This document shows, piece after piece, positions 10,459 to 18,770 of a DNA stretch of 37,703 nucleotides. Where the stretch lies: the NCBI GenBank assembly GCA_938045295.1, contig CALINO010000044.1, positions 1 to 37,703 on the forward strand, given 5' to 3'. The translations under genes and the position numbers were made by a program. The stretch comes from an uncultured Arenicella sp. (lineage in GTDB: Bacteria > Pseudomonadota > Gammaproteobacteria > Arenicellales > Arenicellaceae). The notes under the pieces were generated by a model. That model saw only the letters and a list, made by a program, of their open reading frames with translations. It made no database searches and was not told where the DNA came from. The first letter of the stretch is position 1. Each line of letters opens with the position of its first letter.

Positions 10459-11226
10459 GTGCAAGACACTATGCCGTTGACGTTAGAGAAAGTTGAGTTG
10501 AGTTCGTTCTCTGCATTTCTGCAAAGCTTTCCATTGCAGGGTGAGCTACTGTACAAAACGGTGTTTGATCGCCATGCTGACATTATTCAGACGCAAAAAG
10601 CCAGATTTGCGGTGGCTAATTTAGAAAAAGTACTGACGGCCACTTTTGATGTGTCGGCCGTATCAGGATTTGACCGCATGTCATTGCGCGATTTATCAAG
10701 GCAAACGGGCATGAGCATGGGCGCTATCTATTCATGTATCAGCAAAAAAGAAGACATTGCCTTAATGGTGGCTGACATTGTGCGCTTGAGTAATGAACTT
10801 ATTCACCAGCATGCAATGCAAGCTGAGTCGCTCTGGGAATCGTTTGAACAAAGTATTCGCTACCATTTGTATGCCAGTACCTTGTTGCAAGCGTGGTATT
10901 TCTTTTTGTATTTTGAAACTCGCAGCTTGCCTCAACAGCAGCAAGAAGATTCAAAACAGATTGAGCTTGACGCCATTGATATGTTTGAAAAACAGATTTG
11001 CGCTGGCATAGACGGCGGAGAATTTTATTCAGACAACCCCAGAATGGTGGCAAATACTATTGTTGTCCTACTTGAGGATTGGTATCTCAAGCCTTGGAAA
11101 ACAGAGTCTTTGTCGATCAATGAGCAGGGCCGCTATGAGCTGGATATTAACAGTATTGAAGGCAAAATTGATAACTACAACCAGTCAATCATTGAACTGG
11201 TGAAAAAGCTGTTGGCGAAAGATTAG
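10459..11226 (+). CDS. TetR/AcrR-family transcriptional regulator
   Basis: 255 residues. The helix-turn-helix is at about residues 74-99 (MSLRDLSRQTGMSMGAIYSCISKKEDI), preceded by an unusually long N-terminal stretch of about 45 residues (LSSFSAFLQSFPLQGELLYKTVF). The rest is an all-helical ligand domain with several aromatic residues, suiting an acyl-CoA or fatty-acid type ligand. It sits 44 bases upstream of an acyl-CoA dehydrogenase gene on the same strand, so control of fatty-acid use is a reasonable inference. The start may be GTG 10459 or ATG 10471; neither has a strong Shine-Dalgarno. Divergent from the acyltransferase gene. Confidence 0.85.
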   Translation: MQDTMPLTLEKVELSSFSAFLQSFPLQGELLYKTVFDRHADIIQTQKARFAVANLEKVLTATFDVSAVSGFDRMSLRDLSRQTGMSMGAIYSCISKKEDIALMVADIVRLSNELIHQHAMQAESLWESFEQSIRYHLYASTLLQAWYFFLYFETRSLPQQQQEDSKQIELDAIDMFEKQICAGIDGGEFYSDNPRMVANTIVVLLEDWYLKPWKTESLSINEQGRYELDINSIEGKIDNYNQSIIELVKKLLAKD

Positions 11227-11270
11227 TCACTCTGCCAGCGTATTTGTTGACCAATGTAAGAGACGTAACG

Positions 11271-13061
11271 ATGAATTACAAAGTACCATTAAAAGACATT
11301 AAATTTGTGACTGAGCGTATTTTGGATATGCCAACGCACTACACTAAATTTACCAAAGGGAAAAATACCGACCCAGACACTCTTGAAGCAATTTTTGAAG
11401 AAGCGGCCAAGTTTTGTGAAAACGAACTGCAGCCGTTAAACAAAGTCGGCGACGAAGAGGGATGTAAGTTTGAAAATGGTGAAGTGACAACGCCAACTGG
11501 CTTTAAAGAAGCGTACAACAGTTTTGTTGAAAACGGTTGGCCATCGTTAACCGGGCCTTTGGAATATGACGGCCAAGGTATGCCTGAGTCGGTAGGCTTG
11601 GTGATTATGGAAATGATGATCGCGAGCAATCACAGCTGGTCAATGTACCCTGGCTTGAGCACTGGTGCGATCAAAACCATTTACACTCACGCTGGCCAAG
11701 AGCTCAAAGACCGCTTTATGCCGCCGATGGTATCGGGTAAATGGACGGGCACCATGTGCTTAACTGAGCCGCACTGTGGTTCTGATCTCGGCTTATTGAA
11801 AACCTACGCGGAAGAAACCGACGACGAAGGTGTTTATAAACTCAGCGGCAGTAAGATTTTTATTTCATCCGGTGAGCACGATATGGCAGACAATATCGTA
11901 CACATTGTATTGGCACGCTTACCTGGCGCGCCTGAAGGCATTAAAGGCATATCGCTATTTTTGGTGCCAAAGTTTAACGTTAATGATGATGGCAGCGTGG
12001 GCGATCGTAATGCGGTTACCTGTGGTTCTATTGAAGAAAAAATGGGCATACACGGCAACTCAACCTGTGTGATCAACTTTGACGCGGCTAAAGGCTATTT
12101 AATTAGCGAACCGAACAAAGGCATGCGAGCCATGTTTACTTTCATTAATGAGTCACGCTTAGGCGTGGCAATGCACGGCCAAGCGCACTCTGAAGTGTCC
12201 TTCCAAAAAGCCTTAGCGTACGCTAAAGACCGCTTGCAGTTTCGTGTAAAGCCGCGCGTGGATGACAGCAAGCCGGCCGACCCCATTATTAATCACCCAG
12301 ATGTTCGTCGTATGTTGTTAACGCAAAAAGCGTTTGCTGAAGGTGGCCGCATGCTGAACATGTTTTGTGGGCAATTGGTTGATATTGAACAATCTCCAGA
12401 CTTTTCTGACGCGGAGCATGAACGAGCTGAAGCCTTATTGGCGGTGTTAACGCCAATTGCCAAAGGCTTCTTATCTGAAAGCTCATTGGAAGCCACTAAT
12501 CACGGTATTCAAGTGTTGGGCGGCCACGGTTTTGTTAAAGAGTGGGGCATGGAACAAGAAGTGCGTGATGCGCGTATTTCTCAACTCTATGAAGGCACCA
12601 CTGGCATACAAGGCCTTGATTTACTAGGGCGCAAAATTTTAGGTTCTCGCGGCAAAGTAATGAAGCCGCTAGTCAAAGAGGTGGAAGCGTTTATTAAAGA
12701 GAACCGCCGTAACAAATTTGCCAAGCAATTAAAGCCTTATCTCGGCACTTGGGAGAGCTTAACTCGCTCCATTGGCATGTCGGCCATGCGCGATACGGCC
12801 GAGGTCAATGCCGCTGCGGTGGACTATTTAATGATGGCCGGTTACGTGACCGTAGCCTATTTTTGGGCAAAAGCCGCGGTTGAAGCGGAAAAAGCTATTG
12901 ACGAAGGCGCACCAGAACCTGAGTTCTATAAAGCAAAAATTGCCACCGCTGACTTTTATTACCAACGCATTATGCCGCGCGTGTTAGCGCATGAAGCCGC
13001 CATTAAAAATGGCATGGATTCGCTAATGGCATTGGATGAAGATCATTTTACTTTTGCGTAA
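11271..13061 (+). CDS. acyl-CoA dehydrogenase with C-terminal extension (DmdC/FadE-like)
   Basis: 596-residue FAD enzyme oxidising acyl-CoA to trans-2-enoyl-CoA and passing electrons to ETF. Signatures are GKWTGTMCLTEPHCGSDLG (middle-domain FAD/substrate region), GVAMHGQAHSEVSFQKAL, and the catalytic glutamate in LYEGTTGIQGLDLLGRKIL. The last 130 residues form the extra C-terminal domain of long (about 600-residue) members such as 3-methylmercaptopropionyl-CoA dehydrogenase (DmdC). The chain-length preference, or a role in DMSP breakdown, cannot be decided here. The start is ATG 11271 (MNYKVPLKDIKFV), with AAGAGA seven bases upstream; the in-frame codon at 11244 only adds non-conserved residues. 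Its electron acceptors are encoded about 10 to 14 kb away (etfBA, ETF-QO). Confidence 0.93.
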   Translation: MNYKVPLKDIKFVTERILDMPTHYTKFTKGKNTDPDTLEAIFEEAAKFCENELQPLNKVGDEEGCKFENGEVTTPTGFKEAYNSFVENGWPSLTGPLEYDGQGMPESVGLVIMEMMIASNHSWSMYPGLSTGAIKTIYTHAGQELKDRFMPPMVSGKWTGTMCLTEPHCGSDLGLLKTYAEETDDEGVYKLSGSKIFISSGEHDMADNIVHIVLARLPGAPEGIKGISLFLVPKFNVNDDGSVGDRNAVTCGSIEEKMGIHGNSTCVINFDAAKGYLISEPNKGMRAMFTFINESRLGVAMHGQAHSEVSFQKALAYAKDRLQFRVKPRVDDSKPADPIINHPDVRRMLLTQKAFAEGGRMLNMFCGQLVDIEQSPDFSDAEHERAEALLAVLTPIAKGFLSESSLEATNHGIQVLGGHGFVKEWGMEQEVRDARISQLYEGTTGIQGLDLLGRKILGSRGKVMKPLVKEVEAFIKENRRNKFAKQLKPYLGTWESLTRSIGMSAMRDTAEVNAAAVDYLMMAGYVTVAYFWAKAAVEAEKAIDEGAPEPEFYKAKIATADFYYQRIMPRVLAHEAAIKNGMDSLMALDEDHFTFA

Positions 13062-13084
13062 AGAAGTGTTGATCAGAAAGACAT

Positions 13085-13115
13085 AAAAAAGCCCGCCTTA
13101 AGAGCGGGCTTTTTT
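13085..13115. terminator. bidirectional terminator between acyl-CoA dehydrogenase and metY
   Basis: A6-GCCCGC pairs with GCGGGC-T6 around a 7-base loop. It serves the convergent genes on both sides. Confidence 0.92.
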
Positions 13116-13132
13116 ATCGCCAGTTGTATTAG

Positions 13133-14404
13133 CTACACGGCTTCTAAAGCTTGGCTGACGTCGGCAATGATGTCGTCGATGTGTTCAATGCCAACCGAGA
13201 GGCGAATTAAATCAGCGCTCACGCCTGCGGCGGCCAATTCTTCATCATTGAGTTGCCGGTGCGTGGTGGTGGCCGGGTGGCAGGCTAATGATTTGGCATC
13301 ACCAATATTCACGAGGCGCAGAATCATTTGCAGCGCGTCAATAAAGGCCGCACCGGAATCGCGCCCGCCGGTGATGCCGAAACTTAAAATTCCCGACGCT
13401 TTGCCATTGGTGATTTTTTGGCAGGTGGCGTGATGAGGGCTGTCGTCTAAAGCGGCGTAATTCACCCATTCAACTTTGGGGTGTTGATTTAGGTAGTGCG
13501 CTAACTGCTCTGCATTTTCACAGTGGCGCTCCATTCGCAGCCCTAAGGTTTCAAGGCCCTGTAAAATTTGAAAGGCATTCATTGGCGAAATAGCCGCACC
13601 TGTATTGCGCAGCGGAACCACTCGGCAACGCCCAATATAAGCGGCAGCGCCAAGAGCTTCGGTGTACACCACGCCATGATACGACGGGTCTGGTTCATTG
13701 AGCATTGCAAACCGCGCTTTATTGGCCACCCAGTCAAATTTGCCTGAATCCACAATAATGCCGCCAATGGTGGTGCCGTGGCCACCAATGTATTTGGTAA
13801 GTGAATGCACCACAATGTCAGCGCCCAATTCAAAGGGGCGGCATAAATAAGGTGAGGCGACCGTGTTATCCACAATCACGGGTATGCCGTGCTTGTGAGC
13901 AATGTCAGAAATTCTGCTGATGTCTACGACGTTGCCTGCAGGGTTGCCAATGGATTCACAAAAGATGGCTCGTGTGTTTTCATCAATGGCATTTTCAAAA
14001 CCTTGGTAGTCATCAAACGACACCATTCGCACATCAATGCCTTGTTTTGGAAAAGTGTGAGCGAATAAGTTATAGGTACCACCGTAGAGTTGGCTAATGC
14101 TCACAATGTTGCTGCCTGCTTCGCATATGCATTGAATGGCGTAGGTGATCGCCGACATGCCAGAGGCCACCGCAAGTGCGCCAATGCCGCCTTCCATAGC
14201 CGCGATACGCTCTTCAAGTACGGCCGTGGTTGGGTTCATTATGCGCGTATAAATATTGCCGGGCACGGCCAGGTTGAACAAATCGGCGCCATGTTGAGTG
14301 TCATCAAACGTGTACGAGGTAGTTTGATAAATAGGCACGGCCGCCGCTTTTGTGGTGGCTTCAGATTCATAGCCTTGATGAAGTGCAATGGATTCAAGTT
14401 TCAT
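13133..14404 (-). CDS. metY: O-acetylhomoserine sulfhydrylase (aminocarboxypropyltransferase)
   Basis: 423-residue Cys/Met-metabolism PLP enzyme. It converts O-acetylhomoserine plus sulfide to homocysteine for methionine synthesis in the cytoplasm. Visible signatures are YTRIMNPTTAVLEERIAAMEG, ALAVASGMSAI, VDNTVASPYLCRP, and the PLP lysine in HSLTKYIGGHG (Lys204). The length and the internal segment after the lysine fit MetY rather than the shorter MetB/MetC/MetZ. It has its own upstream region with repeated TTTGAT/ATCAAA motifs and lies downstream of fpr behind a strong terminator, so it is transcribed alone. No SAM riboswitch or MetJ boxes were seen upstream. Confidence 0.94.
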   Translation of the reverse strand: MKLESIALHQGYESEATTKAAAVPIYQTTSYTFDDTQHGADLFNLAVPGNIYTRIMNPTTAVLEERIAAMEGGIGALAVASGMSAITYAIQCICEAGSNIVSISQLYGGTYNLFAHTFPKQGIDVRMVSFDDYQGFENAIDENTRAIFCESIGNPAGNVVDISRISDIAHKHGIPVIVDNTVASPYLCRPFELGADIVVHSLTKYIGGHGTTIGGIIVDSGKFDWVANKARFAMLNEPDPSYHGVVYTEALGAAAYIGRCRVVPLRNTGAAISPMNAFQILQGLETLGLRMERHCENAEQLAHYLNQHPKVEWVNYAALDDSPHHATCQKITNGKASGILSFGITGGRDSGAAFIDALQMILRLVNIGDAKSLACHPATTTHRQLNDEELAAAGVSADLIRLSVGIEHIDDIIADVSQALEAV

Positions 14405-14480
14405 GCGTCACTCTGCAATTATTGACGATTTCGGTGATTAATACTCGCATGCACTTAATCGGAGTGTCCAGACACAAGCC

Positions 14481-14527
14481 ATCAAATATCAATGTTTGAT
14501 TGGTCTATATAAAGGTAAGAATCAAAC
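14481..14527 (-). promoter_or_regulatory. repeated ATCAAA/TTTGAT motifs upstream of metY
   Basis: ATCAAA (14481-14486) and TTTGAT (14495-14500) form an inverted repeat with an 8-base spacer. GTTTGATT (14494-14501) and AATCAAAC (14520-14527) form a second one sharing the middle arm. Three related half-sites 80 to 125 bases upstream of metY suggest a regulator binding array; the factor is unknown. Confidence 0.35.
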
Positions 14528-14574
14528 GTAAAAAAGGCCGAGTAACACTGAAGGTTACTCGGCCTTTTTTACGT
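14526..14574 (-). terminator. very long perfect terminator after fpr
   Basis: Two perfect 21-base arms (core AAAAAAGGCCGAGTAAC / GTTACTCGGCCTTTTTT) around a 7-base loop ACTGAAG, 18 bases downstream of the fpr stop on the minus strand. It has A and T runs on both sides, so it could act in both directions. Confidence 0.93.
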
Positions 14575-14591
14575 ATTAAGAGCTGAATGAG

Positions 14592-15365
14592 TTAGCTTTC
14601 TACGAACGCTCGCTCAATCACATATTCAGCAATATTGCCGCGAATGGTTTCTTTAAATCCGCGCTCGTCTAAAATTTCGCAGAAGTCTTTTAACATAGAC
14701 GGTGAGCCGCAAATCATAAAACGGTCGTCTTCAACATTGATTGGCGGTAAACCTAATTTCTTTTGCATCTCGCCCGACGTTAACGCGTCGGTTAAGCGCC
14801 CCTTAGTGTGGAACTCTTCACGTGTTACGGTCGGGTAGTAAAGTAGATTGCCTTTCACCATTTCACCAAAAAATTCATTTTCTGGTAACTCGTTAATAAC
14901 ATCTTGGTAGGCCAGCTCAGACACTTCACGTACGCCGTGGGTCAGAATGATTTTATCAAAGCGCTCATACACTTCAGGGTCTTTGATTACGCTCATGAAT
15001 GGCGCCAAACCCGTGCCGGTTGATAATAAATAAAGGTGCTTGGCCGGTTTCAATGCATCGGCTAACAGCGTACCAGTTGGCTTTACACTGGTCAGTAGCG
15101 TGTCGCCAGGCTTAATGTTTTGCAAGCGAGAGGTCAAAGGGCCATCTTGAACTTTAATACTAAAGAACTCCAAATGTTCTTCGTAGTTTGCGCTGGCAAT
15201 ACTGTAAGCACGCATTAACGGCTTATCATCAACCATCATACCCAGCATAATGAACTCACCATTGCGAAAACGAAAACCGGGGTCGCGGGTGGTGGTAAAG
15301 CTGAACAACGTATCGTTCCAGTGGTTAACGGTTAATACTTCTACTTCACGAAATTTTGATGCCAT
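14592..15365 (-). CDS. fpr: ferredoxin/flavodoxin--NADP+ reductase
   Basis: 257-residue plant-type FNR-fold flavoenzyme of the bacterial subclass I (Pseudomonas/Azotobacter-like). The FAD-binding motif RAYSIAS is at residues 52-58, the NADP motif STGTGLAPFMS lies near 115-125, and MICGSPSMLKDFCEIL and the C-terminal aromatic tail AFVES are conserved. It shuttles electrons between NADPH and ferredoxin or flavodoxin, in oxidative-stress defence and Fe-S/biosynthetic reactions. ATG 15365 is followed by the conserved MASKFREVEVL. It is divergent from the moa operon across a 243-base region and ends in the strong terminator at 14526-14574. No SoxR-type or LysR-type operator was recognised in the divergent region. 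Confidence 0.94.
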   Translation of the reverse strand: MASKFREVEVLTVNHWNDTLFSFTTTRDPGFRFRNGEFIMLGMMVDDKPLMRAYSIASANYEEHLEFFSIKVQDGPLTSRLQNIKPGDTLLTSVKPTGTLLADALKPAKHLYLLSTGTGLAPFMSVIKDPEVYERFDKIILTHGVREVSELAYQDVINELPENEFFGEMVKGNLLYYPTVTREEFHTKGRLTDALTSGEMQKKLGLPPINVEDDRFMICGSPSMLKDFCEILDERGFKETIRGNIAEYVIERAFVES

Positions 15366-15608
15366 GATTACTGCTCGCTACGTTTCAAAAAATGCCGCTT
15401 TGACGCGACAATATTGGTTTGGATATGTCAGTTAAACAGCGCGATAGAGTATAGATTTCGTGGCTGGTTGTCTATGCTTGAAGCAAAACTTCTTAGAACA
15501 CTTAGCTATATATTTTTCAACAAATTTTATATGCAGAGCCACAGCAAAATAGCGGATCTGCAGCATAATGGTGTTGTTTGTAACTTGTGATTTAAGTAGC
15601 ATGCGGGT

Positions 15609-16139
15609 ATGACCGAGTTCTCACACTTAAATTCGTCTGGCGAAGCCAATATGGTGGACGTTTCAGATAAGCCCGATACCGTGCGCACTGCCGTTGCCGA
15701 AGCCAAAGTATTGCTCAGCGAGCATGTAATGCAGAAAGTGCGAAAGCAAGAGGTGGCAAAAGGCGATTTGATTGCAACGGCCAGAATAGCGGGCATTCAA
15801 GCCGCTAAAAAGTGCGCAGATTTAATTCCTTTGTGCCACCCATTGCCACTATCCAAAGTGACGATTGATATTGAAGAGATATCAGAACAGCCTTCTGCGG
15901 CTGAAAATGGTGGTAATGATAGGGAGAATGGCATCGAGTCAGGTTTGGTGATCAGAGCCTTGTGCAAAACCACCGGTAAAACCGGAGTGGAAATGGAAGC
16001 CTTAACCGCCGCTTCTGTTAGTGCATTAACGGTTTATGATATGTGCAAGGCGCTGGATAAAGGCATTCGCATTGAGCACGTGCAGCTGTTGGAAAAACAC
16101 GGCGGAAAATCAGGCGTATGGGTCAGAGGCGATGATTAA
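15609..16139 (+). CDS. moaC: cyclic pyranopterin monophosphate synthase MoaC
   Basis: 176 residues (E. coli 161). It acts after MoaA, turning 3',8-cyclo-dihydro-GTP into cyclic pyranopterin monophosphate, the first stable molybdopterin precursor. Conserved blocks are [30 protein letters not shown] (catalytic-site lysine and Cys-His region [10 protein letters not shown]), and [26 protein letters not shown] loop of about 17 extra residues (Asn/Glu/Gly-rich, about residues 90-110) is inserted between the SKV strand and the RALCKTTG strand. First gene of the molybdenum-cofactor operon; its last 8 bases overlap moaD. No good -35/-10 pair or Moco riboswitch is evident in 15366-15608. Confidence 0.95.
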   Translation: MTEFSHLNSSGEANMVDVSDKPDTVRTAVAEAKVLLSEHVMQKVRKQEVAKGDLIATARIAGIQAAKKCADLIPLCHPLPLSKVTIDIEEISEQPSAAENGGNDRENGIESGLVIRALCKTTGKTGVEMEALTAASVSALTVYDMCKALDKGIRIEHVQLLEKHGGKSGVWVRGDD

Positions 16140-16383
16140 AGTATTGTTCTTTGGCGGTTTGCAAGAAACGGCTCAAACCGAGTCATGCTTGATTGAAAGC
16201 CAAGATGTAACGAATGTTCGTGATTTAGTCGTTGCCTTAAGTGAGCAATTTTCACCGTCCTTAATCAATGCCCTGAATGATGAAACGGCGATGGTGTCGG
16301 TTAATCAACAATACGCGGGCTGGGATGTTCAATTAAACGACGCCGATGAAGTTGGCTTTTTGCCCCCGGTGTCAGGCGGTTAA
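16132..16383 (+). CDS. moaD: molybdopterin synthase sulfur-carrier subunit MoaD
   Basis: 83-residue ubiquitin-fold protein starting [14 protein letters not shown] and ending in the required Gly-Gly (LPPVSGG), which becomes a thiocarboxylate and donates sulfur to cyclic pyranopterin monophosphate. The ATG at 16132 overlaps the end of moaC by 8 bases with AGAGG just upstream, giving translational coupling. The reading frame extends further upstream but that part is not MoaD. The partner moaE follows after 2 bases. Confidence 0.94.
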   Translation: MIKVLFFGGLQETAQTESCLIESQDVTNVRDLVVALSEQFSPSLINALNDETAMVSVNQQYAGWDVQLNDADEVGFLPPVSGG

Positions 16384-16385
16384 TA

Positions 16386-16925
16386 ATGAGTAATCGCAGT
16401 GATATTGATGACCGTGCTGATAGCAACCTGAACACCAACAGCCAACAACCTAAGCAGAGCAATGGCTCTGTGTGGGTTGGCGAAGCCGATTTTAGTGTGG
16501 CGGATGAGTACCGAGCAACGTGCGACTTAGCGCCGCATGCGGGCGCGGTTGTGTTCTTTGTTGGTTTGGTTCGCGACTTTTACGCCGATAAAGCGGCAGA
16601 CGAAAGTGTTGATTACATTGAACTGCAGCATTATCCGGGCATGACCGAGTCTTTATGCTCTGAGATTGTTGATCAAGCGCACCAGCGCTACCCGTTTGAA
16701 TACGCAAGGGTGTTGCATCGGGTGGGGAAATTATACGCCGGAGACCAGATTGTTATGGTGGCTGTGGCGGCTCAGCACCGCGAAAATGCGTTTCAAGCAG
16801 CTCAATTTATAATGGACTTTTTGAAAAACCGCGCCACCTTTTGGAAAAAAGAGGTGGGCAGTCGCGGCCAGCAATGGTTGGGCGTGAAAGATAAAGATAA
16901 AAAAGCATTAAAGCGATGGCAGTAG
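16386..16925 (+). CDS. moaE: molybdopterin synthase catalytic subunit MoaE
   Basis: 179 residues, against about 150 in E. coli; the extra part is a polar, Asn/Asp/Gln-rich N-terminal stretch of about 30 residues, probably disordered. The MoaE core has GAVVFFVGLVRDF, IELQHYPGMTESL, HRVGKLYAGDQIVMVAVAAQHR, and the active-site lysine region NRATFWKKEVG. It forms a heterotetramer with MoaD and inserts the dithiolene sulfurs. A start inside the protein near 16474 would remove the extension, but the ATG at 16386 directly after moaD fits the operon spacing. Confidence 0.94.
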   Translation: MSNRSDIDDRADSNLNTNSQQPKQSNGSVWVGEADFSVADEYRATCDLAPHAGAVVFFVGLVRDFYADKAADESVDYIELQHYPGMTESLCSEIVDQAHQRYPFEYARVLHRVGKLYAGDQIVMVAVAAQHRENAFQAAQFIMDFLKNRATFWKKEVGSRGQQWLGVKDKDKKALKRWQ

Positions 16926-16976
16926 TTGGTGGGGCGATTTAAAATTACGCTTGTGAACCGCTAATCTCAAACCACT

Positions 16977-17498
16977 ATGCAAACTAAGCAAAAAGAATGT
17001 GTGCCATTGAATGTCGCTGTATTAACAGTGTCTGATACGCGCACCTTAGAAACCGATACCTCGGGTCAGTACCTGGTAGATCAATTAACGCACGCGGGGC
17101 ATGTGATTGCTGCGCGTGAAATTGTTATCGATGATGTGTATCAATTGCGTGCCCAAGTGTCGGCCTGGATTGCTAACCCTGACATACAGGCCATTATCAG
17201 TACCGGTGGCACTGGTTTTACTGAACGTGACAACACTCCTGAAGCATTGCAGCCACTGTTTGACAAAGAAATAGACGGTTTCGGCGAACTGTTTCGACAT
17301 TTGTCATTGGCGGATATCGGTACGTCCACGGTGCAATCCAGAGCACTGGGCGGCATGGCAAATCGCACTGTAATTTTTTGTTTACCCGGTTCCACTGGCG
17401 CCTGCCGAACTGGCTGGGAAGGTATTTTAAGTGAACAGCTCGACAGCCGCCATCGACCCTGTAATTTTGTGCCACACACTCGTACAGACGATGTTTAG
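16977..17498 (+). CDS. moaB: molybdenum cofactor biosynthesis protein MoaB
   Basis: 173 residues (E. coli 170), MoaB/Mog fold. Conserved blocks are [70 protein letters not shown] and the MoaB-typical C-terminus [12 protein letters not shown]. The family adenylylates molybdopterin or, in E. coli, is a dispensable paralogue of Mog. No mogA lies in this operon, so this protein may do the adenylyl transfer; that is inference. It is 51 bases after moaE, same strand. Confidence 0.93.
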   Translation: MQTKQKECVPLNVAVLTVSDTRTLETDTSGQYLVDQLTHAGHVIAAREIVIDDVYQLRAQVSAWIANPDIQAIISTGGTGFTERDNTPEALQPLFDKEIDGFGELFRHLSLADIGTSTVQSRALGGMANRTVIFCLPGSTGACRTGWEGILSEQLDSRHRPCNFVPHTRTDDV

Positions 17499-17551
17499 TC
17501 AGGCTGAATAACCCCCACAGCAGCTCATAGAAAACTGAACCCCATATCAAT

Positions 17552-18766
17552 GTGATGACCAATTCGATGTTATTAAATCAAGCTCGGCAGCGCTTGCAAT
17601 CAGTGGCACCACTGAATTTGCGTGTTGAGCGGGTTGCTTTACAGGCCGCATTAGGTCGAGTGCTTGCTGAGTCGGTCGTCTCGCAGATTGATATTCCGCC
17701 GGCCGATAATTCGGCGATGGACGGGTTTGCCTTGTGTTATCAAGACTTACAGAAAACAAGCGAGCTGCCGATATCGCAACGCATTCCTGCGGGTGTTAAA
17801 GCGCAGCCACTGTTGGCTGGCACTGCAGCACGCATTTTCACGGGTGCTAATATTCCTGCTGGCGCAGACACCGTGATTATTCAAGAAAATTGCGAATACG
17901 ATTCTGAGCGTGTACGGGTGATGCAAACCTCTACTCCCATGGGCGCTAATATTCGCCCTAAAGGCCAGGATATTACGTGTCACGCTCAAGTGGCTGAGCG
18001 AGGTACTAAGTTAACCGCGGTTGATCTTAGTCTGTTGGCATCCATTGGGGTTCATGAAGTTAATGTTTATGAACCATTAAAAGTGGCTATTTTTTCTACC
18101 GGCAATGAACTGGTTGAACCCGGCACGCCTTTGCAAGAAGGGCAAATATACAACTCTAATCGCGCTTTGTTGATGGGGCTTTGTGCTGAACTTGATTGCC
18201 AAGTAGTAGATTGTGGCATTGTTGAAGATACCTTAGAGGCGACCAAACGAGCACTATCTGACGCGGCTGAGCAGGCACACCTGATTCTCAGTAGTGGTGG
18301 CGTTTCTGTAGGCGAAGAAGATCATGTTCGCCCAGCTCTGGAGTCATTAGGCTCTTTGGATATGTGGAGAGTGCAGATCAAACCGGGCAAACCGGTTGCT
18401 TACGGAAAAATTAATAACACCTACTTTTTAGGTTTGCCCGGTAATCCGGTGTCATCGTTTGTGGTGTTTCAGCTGCTTGGCGTGCCTTTGATGCAAACAT
18501 TGCAAGCACAAAACTGCAAAGAGCCCGAGTATTATTCTGTGCTTGCTGGTTTTGATAAGCCGGCGACGAAGCGTGAAGAATACATTCGGGTTAAATTAAA
18601 ACGCAATGAGCGCTCTGAGCTGGTGGCTGAATGTTTTGCAAACTCAAGCAGTGGCGTTATGTCTTCATTGTCGTGGGCCGATGGGTTAGTACGGCATGAC
18701 ATTGATCAGGCTATTGAGAAAGGCAAGGCGGTGCCGTTTTTCCCATTGAAACAGGCTATGATGTAA
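17552..18766 (+). CDS. moeA: molybdopterin molybdenumtransferase MoeA
   Basis: 404 residues (E. coli 411). It inserts molybdate into adenylylated molybdopterin. Signatures are DNSAMDGFAL near residue 50, ARIFTGANIPAGADTVIIQE, IRPKGQDI, IFSTGNELVEPG, LSSGGVSVGEEDHV, VQIKPGKPVAYG and LPGNPVSSFVVFQL. The start is GTG 17552 or the adjacent in-frame ATG 17555; a third ATG follows at 17567, and no clear Shine-Dalgarno decides between them. It lies 53 bases after moaB and 4 bases before moaA, within the operon. Confidence 0.95.
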   Translation: MMTNSMLLNQARQRLQSVAPLNLRVERVALQAALGRVLAESVVSQIDIPPADNSAMDGFALCYQDLQKTSELPISQRIPAGVKAQPLLAGTAARIFTGANIPAGADTVIIQENCEYDSERVRVMQTSTPMGANIRPKGQDITCHAQVAERGTKLTAVDLSLLASIGVHEVNVYEPLKVAIFSTGNELVEPGTPLQEGQIYNSNRALLMGLCAELDCQVVDCGIVEDTLEATKRALSDAAEQAHLILSSGGVSVGEEDHVRPALESLGSLDMWRVQIKPGKPVAYGKINNTYFLGLPGNPVSSFVVFQLLGVPLMQTLQAQNCKEPEYYSVLAGFDKPATKREEYIRVKLKRNERSELVAECFANSSSGVMSSLSWADGLVRHDIDQAIEKGKAVPFFPLKQAMM

Positions 18767-18770
18767 CGCT

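Noticed and set aside
14405-14530. SAM riboswitch or MetJ boxes before metY
   Set aside because: No tandem AGACGTCT-like boxes and no riboswitch core recognised; only the TTTGAT half-sites remain.
15366-15608. Moco riboswitch before moaC
   Set aside because: The region is AT-rich, and I could not find the conserved paired elements of the Moco motif; the motif usually precedes moaA in E. coli-like operons.
17141-17479. 112-codon minus-strand frame across moaB
   Set aside because: Overlaps entirely with the well-conserved moaB; no recognisable protein features.
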